From Sphingomonas lacusdianchii (lineage in GTDB: Bacteria; Pseudomonadota; Alphaproteobacteria; Sphingomonadales; Sphingomonadaceae): 64,000 nt of DNA. A program made the translations under genes and the position numbers. The stretch is from contig NZ_JAKRET010000015.1 in NCBI RefSeq assembly GCF_022664395.1, forward strand, positions 1 through 64,000, given 5' to 3'. The notes below the pieces were generated by a model that was given only the letters and a program-made list of their open reading frames with translations, made no database searches and was not told the origin of the DNA. Below, one piece after another: positions 1 through 6,096 of the stretch (within the stretch, counting starts at the first letter, position 1; the number at the start of each line of letters is the position of its first letter).

Positions 1-118
1 GCCGGACTTTCGTTCTACAGTGCCCGGAGCGGAGAGCCGGATGCAGTGAAAGTTGCACGTCCGGTTCGGAGGGGGGCAGTGGGGTGTTCTCTCGTAGACG
101 CCACCCTGCCTACCCTAC
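1..118 (+). mobile_element. Group II intron, 3' end (domains V and VI)
   Basis: The first 118 bases carry the end of a bacterial group II intron. A canonical 34-nt domain V lies at 34-67, and a domain VI-like stem follows at about 70-110 before a typical CCTACCCTAC end. The intron-encoded reverse transcriptase would lie upstream, outside the window. The 3' splice junction is placed after base 118 by analogy with bacterial introns that end in an AY dinucleotide; that exact base is inferred. The downstream reading frame stays open to 336, consistent with insertion inside a gene. Confidence 0.85.
34..67 (+). ncRNA. Group II intron domain V (catalytic hairpin)
   Basis: The segment begins GAGCCGGATGC, has a central GTGAAAGTTGCAC and ends CCGGTTC. 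It folds into the 34-nt hairpin with a GAAA tetraloop that forms the catalytic core of group II ribozymes. Its length and the paired ends match the family exactly. Confidence 0.88.
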
Positions 119-336
119 GGTACGATACCGGCACCTTCGTCCGCGCGATCGCCATTCACCTGAACGACGAGACGGCCGTCGCCGCCATGCGGCGCGCGAA
201 CCGGCTGCTCGAACGCCTCCAGCGTCATAAGCCCCCGGTGGACTCGGCCGTCTACGATGGTGGCCGCTACCGGGCCTACACCTTCACCGGACTGCCGCCG
301 GAGCGGTTTCCCGCCGTTCGCCCCCGCTACGAATAG
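119..336 (+). CDS. 3' exon of a gene interrupted by the group II intron (partial, unknown function)
   Basis: After the intron boundary the frame reads on for about 72 residues to a TAG stop at 334-336. The ATG at 46 that opens this frame lies inside intron domain V and is not a real start. The peptide is basic and alpha-helical in its first half (RRANRLLERLQRH), ending in a proline- and arginine-rich tail. I do not recognise the family. The 5' exon and any splicing outcome lie outside the window. Confidence 0.5.
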
Positions 337-383
337 CGGCGCGCGCGCCTGCACTCCCCAATCCAGCACGAGAGGAACGCGCC

Positions 384-923
384 ATGTATCGCGTCCATCA
401 TTTCGACAGCAGCGAAGACGCCTACGACGCCTGCCTCGCCGGCAAGGCCGTTCGAGAAAACGATGTCGTGGTCGCCGCGTCCGAAGGCGTCGTCGGCCTC
501 GCCTCGACCGACCCGATCGCGGTTACCATTACTGCCGGCGCGCTCAAGGCCTTTCCGGCGATGACCCGCGAAGACCTGCTCGCCGAGCTGGTCCACGGCG
601 CCGCCACGATCGGCCGCGCCGTGGACGAGGCGCTCCGCCATCGATTCCCGGTCGCACCGAGTTTCCTCGCCTTCGCCGGGTTTCCGCACCGCCTGTTGCC
701 GAACGAGGCCAGCCTCACGCTGACCCTCGACGACATCACCTCGATCGGGGACGCGATCGATCACCGCCTCGCCGTCTTCGCGGAGCTGTCCAAGACGGTC
801 GACCCGGAGAGTTCGCGCGGGCTGTTCCTGGCGCAGGCCATCACCCGGCTCCGCGAGGGACGTGTCCGCCTGTTCAACTACACCAAAAGCGATGTGCCTC
901 CGCCGGCATCGGGTCGACCCTGA
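384..923 (+). CDS. Hypothetical protein, 179 aa
   Basis: This protein of unknown function has balanced composition and no signal peptide or membrane segment. The start follows GAGAGGAACGCGCC, which contains a usable ribosome binding site. The alpha-helical body is followed by a short proline-rich tail (VPPPASGRP). It lies about 50 bp downstream of the interrupted gene and 80 bp before the GHKL gene, all on the same strand, so it probably belongs to the same accessory transcription unit. No catalytic motif was seen. Confidence 0.65.
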   Translation: MYRVHHFDSSEDAYDACLAGKAVRENDVVVAASEGVVGLASTDPIAVTITAGALKAFPAMTREDLLAELVHGAATIGRAVDEALRHRFPVAPSFLAFAGFPHRLLPNEASLTLTLDDITSIGDAIDHRLAVFAELSKTVDPESSRGLFLAQAITRLREGRVRLFNYTKSDVPPPASGRP

Positions 924-1003
924 CCAACTGAGCAACGAGGCCGGAAGAGGAGGGGGGAGGGGAAGGCGGATGCGGGGATTGCCCCGCGCAACAGGAGACC
1001 GCC

Positions 1004-2677
1004 ATGCTTCCCGCCTCGATCGCAACGAGCGTCGCCCCCGAGACCATCTCCAAGGTCACCCGGCTCTTCAACGGCTCGGCGCGTGACGTGCTCAACGAGC
1101 TGCTTCAGAACGCGCGGCGGGCGGGTGCCAGCACCGTCTCCATCTCGACCAAAGGAGGCGCCGGCGATCGGCTGCTCACCATCGTCGACGACGGCAGCGG
1201 GATCGATGACCCCGCCACAATCGTCACCCTGGGCCGATCGGGTTGGTCAGACGAAACCCGCGAGCGGGAGGACCCTGCCGGCATGGGTGTCTTCAGCCTC
1301 GCCGGTCGCGATGTGATGATCCGCTCCTGGTCTCGCGCCGAGCACCAAGGCTGGTGCGCGCATATTCCTGCAAGCGCGTGGGAAAGCAGCCGCCCGATCG
1401 CGATCACCAGCGATCCGATTATCCGCGGCACGTCGATCACCATCCGCATGCCCGAAGACTGGACGAGAACCCTCGAAGCGGACGTGGCGCACGTCGCCCG
1501 TTTCTTCCCGCTGACGGTCACCTTTCAGGGGACCGACTTGCCCCGTGAGGAATGGCTCGCGGGCGCGGTTCATGTCGAGGAATGGCAGGGCAGCCGAATT
1601 GGCATCTTCCGGAGCAACCCAGCTCCTGTCTCGATCTACGACCCAAGGCTGAACTTCCACGGGGTGACGATCCCCTGCTCCCTTCACCGCGTGAGCGAAG
1701 TCGGTGCTCGCGTGATGTGGACCGCCCGGGTCGACATCATCGACACGCCGTCCCTGCAGCTGGTCCTTCCGGCCCGCAAGGAAGCCGTGCAGAACGCAGC
1801 ACTCGACGCGATGCTCGTTGCCGTCCGGGCCGCGATGTACCGCGCGATCGCACAGCAGGCCTCGCATCGCCTCGCTTATGCCGACTGGTCAGACGCGCGA
1901 GACTTAGGCGTCCAACTGCCCGAGGCCGAAGCCTATCTACGGGCTTGGCTTCCCCGCTGCGCGGACGCGCACGCCGCCTACGTCAGCGACGTCCGCGTGG
2001 AGGATCCCTCCATGGTGGTGATGACGGACTTCGAAGCCATCGTCGAACAACCCTTCGCGATCGCGATCGAGGGACGCTCCACCTTTGGCGGGCCGCTGGT
2101 CGACCAGGAGACGCAGTTCAGCGGCTATAGCTGGTACGACACGCTCGCGCGGGTTGAACAGATCGACTTCATGATCGAGCGCGACGGCCGCAAGTTCACG
2201 GTCTCGGATGTTCACGAGGCCCCGCCCAGCGAAGAGAGCGGCTTCGTCGATGCCATCACGCTAATTGCCACCATCGCGCATGCCGGCGCGTCGGTAGAGG
2301 TTTCCTGCGAGGCGGACATCGCTTTCGCCGCCGATCAGTTCATGTGCTCCTCGGCCGAGGACACGATCATCTTCGTGCGCAACGGCATGACACGCACAAC
2401 CGCCGATGTCGCCGACCTGCTCGAGCGCGCCGTTTTCGAGCCAAACTCAGACTCGGACGCCGACAGCCACGAGACCCAGCGGGAACGCTTCGAGCGCGAC
2501 GCGTTGGATCGCGTGATCGGGCTGCTGGAAGGCAGCGAGGCCGCCCTGGAGGCCCAGATCCGGCGCCTCCTCCGGTCGCATAGCTGGATCATCCCCGCCG
2601 ATCGCACCGTCGCGATCAATGCCACGCGCGACACGGTCGAGGTCCAGATCGCCGACCGCCAGTCCGAGGCCGCCTGA
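1004..2677 (+). CDS. GHKL-superfamily ATPase (HSP90/MutL/histidine-kinase fold), 557 aa
   Basis: A soluble ATP-binding protein. The Bergerat fold is visible near the N-terminus: N-box NELLQNARRAGA at about residues 31-42, G1 motif DDGSGIDD at about 62-69, and a G2-type GMGVFSLAG at about 93-101. The remaining 450 residues resemble no family I can name. There is no phospho-acceptor His or receiver domain, so it is not an ordinary sensor kinase. Stand-alone GHKL proteins on mobile elements often act as ATP-driven switches with partner effectors, which is inference here. The start has a strong leader, AGGAGACCGCC-ATG, of a type repeated before several neighbouring genes. The next gene starts 1 base after its stop, so the two are probably co-translated. 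Confidence 0.8.
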   Translation: MLPASIATSVAPETISKVTRLFNGSARDVLNELLQNARRAGASTVSISTKGGAGDRLLTIVDDGSGIDDPATIVTLGRSGWSDETREREDPAGMGVFSLAGRDVMIRSWSRAEHQGWCAHIPASAWESSRPIAITSDPIIRGTSITIRMPEDWTRTLEADVAHVARFFPLTVTFQGTDLPREEWLAGAVHVEEWQGSRIGIFRSNPAPVSIYDPRLNFHGVTIPCSLHRVSEVGARVMWTARVDIIDTPSLQLVLPARKEAVQNAALDAMLVAVRAAMYRAIAQQASHRLAYADWSDARDLGVQLPEAEAYLRAWLPRCADAHAAYVSDVRVEDPSMVVMTDFEAIVEQPFAIAIEGRSTFGGPLVDQETQFSGYSWYDTLARVEQIDFMIERDGRKFTVSDVHEAPPSEESGFVDAITLIATIAHAGASVEVSCEADIAFAADQFMCSSAEDTIIFVRNGMTRTTADVADLLERAVFEPNSDSDADSHETQRERFERDALDRVIGLLEGSEAALEAQIRRLLRSHSWIIPADRTVAINATRDTVEVQIADRQSEAA

Positions 2678-2678
2678 C

Positions 2679-2867
2679 ATGGCCAGTTTTAGCCACGCCT
2701 ATGGTGTTGCCTTCACCGTCCGCTCGCATGACCCGGAGGGCGCCGACGTCACTCCCTCAATGCTGAAGGCGGCGCTGCTGGCGCGCGTTGCCGATCTCGA
2801 TGCTGCGGGCGAATGGCACGAGGCCGTGGGCACTCCCGTCGACACCTATCAGGAGGACGCAGCATGA
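2679..2867 (+). CDS. Small hypothetical protein, 62 aa
   Basis: The ATG at 2679 is one base after the stop of the GHKL gene, and the stop overlaps the next start (ATGA at 2864). This strict coupling makes it a real member of a three-gene operon with the GHKL ATPase and the PP-loop protein. The peptide starts MASFSHAYGV and contains a short helix (MLKAALLARVADLD). The function is unknown; it may be a small adaptor for one of its neighbours. Confidence 0.6.
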   Translation: MASFSHAYGVAFTVRSHDPEGADVTPSMLKAALLARVADLDAAGEWHEAVGTPVDTYQEDAA

Positions 2868-3781
2868 GCGCCCGACCGCCCGTCGTCCTCGCCTATGGGG
2901 TCGGGGTCGACAGCACCGCCTTGCTGGTCGAGCTGGTAGATCGGGGCCAACCGCCCGACCTGATCCTGACTGCGGACACCGGGGTCGAGAAGCCCGCGAC
3001 CTACGCCTACCTCGACGTGATCGGCCCATGGATCGCCGCACATGGCATCCGCCACGAGGTGGTCCGATACCAGCCGAAGCGCTTCAAGCACTGGCCTCCC
3101 TACTACTCGCTGCTGGAGATGTGCCTGACAAATGCCACGCTGCCGAGCAAGAGCATGGGTGGGTCCAGCTGCAGCCTCAAATACAAGAAGGCGCCGCAGG
3201 ACGCCTTCCTCTCGACGTGGCAGCCCGCGATCGACGCATGGGCCAGAGGCCAGCGGGTCGTAAGATTGATCGGCTATGATGCGGGGCCGCGCGACACGAT
3301 GCGCGCGAACCACGCTCTGTCCATCAACGATCCGCTTTACGACTGCCAATACCCGCTTCGAGAGTGGGGCTGGGACCGCGACGCCTGCATCCGTCGCATC
3401 GAGGCCGAGGGGCTACCCGTTCCCCCCAAGAGCGCCTGCTGGCTCTGTATCGCGAACCAGCCTGGCGAGATCCGGGAGCTGCCAACCTGGTGCCTGCGTC
3501 TCATCGTTCTGGTCGAGGCGCGCGCTGCCCCACGGCTCCATACAGTCGAAGGCCTGTGGCGTAGGTCGACGCGTGCCCGCCCCGGCCGAATGACCGACTT
3601 CATTCGGCACGAAAGCCTTCTCCCGGCTGACGAGATTGACCGGATCGAGCGTAACGCCCCCCTCGACCTTATCCGGTTCCAAGACGTTGCCGCCGGCGTG
3701 CCGGTCGATGAGCGACCAACGATGCGGGAATGGCTGGAGCGGTTCAACGCCGGTCTTCAGCCGATCGCATTGGCAGCCTGA
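2864..3781 (+). CDS. PP-loop ATPase, phosphoadenosine-phosphosulfate-reductase-like, 305 aa
   Basis: The N-terminus has an adenylating PP-loop, AYGVGVDSTALL at about residues 9-20, a variant of SGGxDS. Two cysteine sites follow: SSCSLKYK near residue 105 and SACWLC near 190. They are placed like the metal- or sulfur-handling cysteines of DndC/PAPS-reductase-like proteins of phages and mobile elements. Such proteins activate a substrate as an adenylate, but the substrate is not known here and dndB/D/E partners are absent. The start at 2864 overlaps the previous stop (ATGA) and is preferred over an in-frame upstream ATG inside that gene. The linkage to a GHKL ATPase, and to a DNA methyltransferase 2.3 kb on, suggests DNA-related work (inference). 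Confidence 0.75.
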   Translation: MSARPPVVLAYGVGVDSTALLVELVDRGQPPDLILTADTGVEKPATYAYLDVIGPWIAAHGIRHEVVRYQPKRFKHWPPYYSLLEMCLTNATLPSKSMGGSSCSLKYKKAPQDAFLSTWQPAIDAWARGQRVVRLIGYDAGPRDTMRANHALSINDPLYDCQYPLREWGWDRDACIRRIEAEGLPVPPKSACWLCIANQPGEIRELPTWCLRLIVLVEARAAPRLHTVEGLWRRSTRARPGRMTDFIRHESLLPADEIDRIERNAPLDLIRFQDVAAGVPVDERPTMREWLERFNAGLQPIALAA

Positions 3782-3834
3782 CCGTAGCCCCAAGCCTCAG
3801 TCTCGACACATCCGTAATCTGACGGAGATCCGCC

Positions 3835-4191
3835 GTGCTCACCACCACCGTTTCGCGCGACGAAATGATCGCGCGCCTCAACGATCGTTGCCGGAACGGC
3901 CTCGATCGCACCTCGCGAACCGTCATTACCAGGTCATGCCTCGCGACCTTCGGGAAGGGCAACAAGGCCGCCGAGATCGTAGCTCAGGCGAGGATCCTCG
4001 CGGCAATCCGACGGCATGCTTTCCCGGCCGACGACAGCACGAGGGACCGCGGCAGCATCACGTTCGAGGGCGAAACCGTGTATTTTACCATCGACGCCTA
4101 CGACCTCGATCTATCCTATGGATCGCCCGACCCTGCCAATGCGAGCGTGACCCGCCGGGTCATGACGATCATGCTGCGCGAAGATCTCTGA
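3835..4191 (+). CDS. DUF3768 family protein, 118 aa
   Basis: The C-terminal half carries the DUF3768 signature: GSITFEGETVYFTIDAYD, then LDLSYGSPDPAN and a final TRRVMTIML. This family of about 100-120 residues is common on alphaproteobacterial plasmids and integrative elements; its function is unknown. The start is GTG at 3835 behind CGGAGATCCGCC, close to the leader of the GHKL gene. The protein is soluble and has no obvious catalytic residues. Confidence 0.8.
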   Translation: MLTTTVSRDEMIARLNDRCRNGLDRTSRTVITRSCLATFGKGNKAAEIVAQARILAAIRRHAFPADDSTRDRGSITFEGETVYFTIDAYDLDLSYGSPDPANASVTRRVMTIMLREDL

Positions 4192-4200
4192 TGATCGTCT

Positions 4201-4228
4201 CTGGCTAATCTGGCCAGACTGGCTATAT
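4201..4228 (+). promoter_or_regulatory. Probable operator of the toxin-antitoxin pair
   Basis: A perfect 10-bp palindrome, TCTGGCCAGA, lies at 4209-4218 and is flanked by two direct copies of CTGGCTA (4201 and 4219). It sits 35-45 bp upstream of the antitoxin start. Phd/YefM antitoxins typically repress their own promoter through such palindromes, so this is the likely autoregulatory site (inference from position and symmetry). Confidence 0.45.
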
Positions 4229-4254
4229 CGGGCTGACCAACAACGGAGACCTTC

Positions 4255-4557
4255 ATGGCCGCTACCGCCGAGAGCTTCGCATCCGTTGCTCTGACCGACT
4301 TCCACAACCACCCGGGCACGGTCATCGACCAGAGCCAGCAGGCTCCGGTTGTGCTGACAAAGAACAAGCGCCGCTACGCCGCGGTTGTCAGCATCGACTA
4401 TCTCGAACGCGCCACGGCCGCCCTTGAGGCCCTGCACGCGAACCGCCGCGTCCTTACTAGCGAGACCATGACCGATGACGACGCGGCGCGTCTTGAAACC
4501 AGCCTCCCCAGTGAAGCCGAGCTCGCCTCCGGCCGCTACGACTGGCAAGACCGGTAG
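4255..4557 (+). CDS. Antitoxin, Phd/YefM family, 100 aa
   Basis: The N-terminal half matches the Phd/YefM fold: a short segment containing VALTDFHNHPGTVIDQSQQAPVV, then the typical KNKRRYAAVVSIDYLERA. This part binds operator DNA. The C-terminal half (residues 65-100) would wrap the toxin and contains the acidic MTDDDAARLETSLPSEAEL. The start follows ACGGAGACCTTC. The downstream gene overlaps its 3' end, as expected for a type II toxin-antitoxin operon used for plasmid stabilisation. Confidence 0.8.
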   Translation: MAATAESFASVALTDFHNHPGTVIDQSQQAPVVLTKNKRRYAAVVSIDYLERATAALEALHANRRVLTSETMTDDDAARLETSLPSEAELASGRYDWQDR

Positions 4558-4951
4558 CAACGCACCGGGCCGCGGCGCGGTCATCAACTATGTCTTTCTC
4601 TTCGCGGCCGAGAAGACCGCCGGCCGCGACGAAGGCGTAAAGGAGCGACCCGTCGTCATTCTTGCGGCCGACGCGAAGGGCTACATTGTCGTTCCCGTGA
4701 CCACACGCGGCGAAATCGATCCATCGTCCGTCCTCCCGATCCCGGCCGATGTCGGCAAAGCCATGGGGCTCCCCCAGCCCGAGAACAGCTCCGTCGTCGT
4801 GACCGAAGCCAACAGTTTCGACTGGATGGGCCACGACGTTCGCCCCCGCGCGAATGGCAGCATTCTCTACGGGATCGTGCCTCCCGGCTTCTTCGGAAAG
4901 ATCATCCAGGAGGTCCTCGCCCGACGGACCAAGCCGCTTGATCGACGGTGA
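4475..4951 (+). CDS. Putative PemK/MazF-like toxin of a type II TA system, up to 158 aa
   Basis: From about residue 33 the protein reads VINYVFLFAAEKTAGRDEGVKERPVVILA, then IVVPVTTR and later GSILYGIVPPGFFGKIIQEV. This is the layout of PemK/MazF-type beta-barrel growth inhibitors, which cut RNA. The fit is by pattern and by position after a Phd-type antitoxin, not by a strong motif. The only ATG in frame upstream of the domain is 4475, which overlaps the antitoxin by 83 bp and gives a proline-rich 30-residue extension; a later non-ATG start is possible. Confidence 0.6.
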   Translation: MTTRRVLKPASPVKPSSPPAATTGKTGSNAPGRGAVINYVFLFAAEKTAGRDEGVKERPVVILAADAKGYIVVPVTTRGEIDPSSVLPIPADVGKAMGLPQPENSSVVVTEANSFDWMGHDVRPRANGSILYGIVPPGFFGKIIQEVLARRTKPLDRR

Positions 4952-4971
4952 GGAGGCTCGCGACGCCAGCT

Positions 4972-5703
4972 TCAGCCAAGCGTCGCGTACCACATCCCGA
5001 AGGCGTTGCTGACGACATGAACGACTAGGCCGGGGACCAGCGAACGGGTCCGGACGGCACAGAACGCGGCGCCGAGGCCGAGGCAGAGCGACGCGACCAG
5101 GTTCGCCGGCTCGAAATGAAGCGTCACGAACAGGAAAGCCGACAGGATCACCGCGACAAAGCCCGGAAGCCTGTCGATCACCGCGCCGACCAAATAGCCG
5201 CGATAGAGCAGCTCCTCGACCATCGGGGCGACGATCACGGTTGCGCCCAGCAACGCTAGACCCGCAGGCCCGGACAACGACGCGACGAGCGCGCGCCCGA
5301 CCTCGAGGTTGCTGGCTGCCCCAGATTGCCAGACGGTCGCACCCTGAAGGGCCAAGATGCCGAGCGGGATCTGTGCGATGGCGAGACCTATCACCATCGT
5401 CTTGACGGTTTTCCCGTCCCTTTGTGGAGCGCGAAGCAACACCGCTTCCGCTCGCTCGGGTTTGCGCAGATCAAACGCAACGATCACCATCAGGAGGAGC
5501 GCAGCGGTGACGATCGTCACCGCGGTCAGCAAGGCCGAACGGGATTCGAGACCAACAGCCGGGCCGAGTCCGTAATGTATCACGGTAAGCGCGAGCTGGT
5601 GGGTGACCAGCGGTCCAGCAACCAACCACAGAGATGGGGCAGGGGTGCGAGCACCCGTCGCGGATGCGCCCGCTTCCTTCCGACCGACCGTCATCTCGTT
5701 CAT
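4972..5703 (-). CDS. CPBP-family intramembrane metalloprotease (Abi/CAAX-type), 243 aa
   Basis: A multi-pass membrane protein with about six to eight hydrophobic segments and the three CPBP motifs: EELLYRGYL (glutamates of motif 1, near residue 163), FVTLHFEP (motif 2 His, near 194) and HVVSNAF near the C-terminus. CPBP proteases cleave membrane-embedded substrates; members act in prenyl-protein processing, bacteriocin immunity and phage resistance. Nothing here identifies the substrate. It lies convergent to the toxin gene, with 20 bp between stops. The N-terminal 25 residues are cytosolic and rich in Ala/Thr. Confidence 0.85.
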   Translation of the reverse strand: MNEMTVGRKEAGASATGARTPAPSLWLVAGPLVTHQLALTVIHYGLGPAVGLESRSALLTAVTIVTAALLLMVIVAFDLRKPERAEAVLLRAPQRDGKTVKTMVIGLAIAQIPLGILALQGATVWQSGAASNLEVGRALVASLSGPAGLALLGATVIVAPMVEELLYRGYLVGAVIDRLPGFVAVILSAFLFVTLHFEPANLVASLCLGLGAAFCAVRTRSLVPGLVVHVVSNAFGMWYATLG

Positions 5704-5760
5704 CGTCTACCTCGGCGAGATCGTACCGCGGTCCGATCGTCCATCACCAGGAGACCGCCC

Positions 5761-6009
5761 ATTAGGTCAAAAACAAGCCGAGGCCGTCAAGACCGGTCGA
5801 AGAGCCAGACGACCAATCTCGACCTCCTAAAGCTACTTCGACCAGCACCGCTCGATCCCGAGTGGGAGGCTGACAAAGCCGGATGGCGGAGCTTCGTCAT
5901 GGGCACGGGCGGGAGCTGCTATCGCCAGGGCAGCAAGCTCCACCGGGCATGGCAACGCGGATACGATGCGGCTTCACGCTCAGCGGACCCCGAACGACTG
6001 ATGCTCTAG
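5761..6009 (+). CDS. Small RMF-like protein, about 82 aa, possibly with an ATT start
   Basis: The last 50 codons before the TAG at 6007-6009 look like a real domain: a GWRSFVMGTGGSCYRQGSKL segment and then HRAWQRGYDAA. The AWxxGYDAA ending recalls ribosome-modulation-factor-like proteins of alphaproteobacteria. No ATG, GTG or TTG precedes it in frame at a sensible distance. A strong leader CAGGAGACCGCCC at 5748-5760 is followed by ATT at 5761, in frame, where the neighbouring genes with the same leader have ATG. ATT initiation, or a mutated start, is inferred. Family assignment is tentative. Confidence 0.4.
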   Translation: MRSKTSRGRQDRSKSQTTNLDLLKLLRPAPLDPEWEADKAGWRSFVMGTGGSCYRQGSKLHRAWQRGYDAASRSADPERLML

Positions 6010-6096
6010 AGCGTGCCGCCGCACCCCGGCGCGCCAACGGGCGAGTGAGAGGAGGGGGGAGGGTCGCTCGGATCATGGTGATCCGGGAGACCGAGC

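Noticed and set aside
46..118. ATG at 46 as the start of a protein reading into the 119-336 frame.
   Set aside because: The ATG and following codons lie in group II intron domains V and VI, which are explained as RNA structure.
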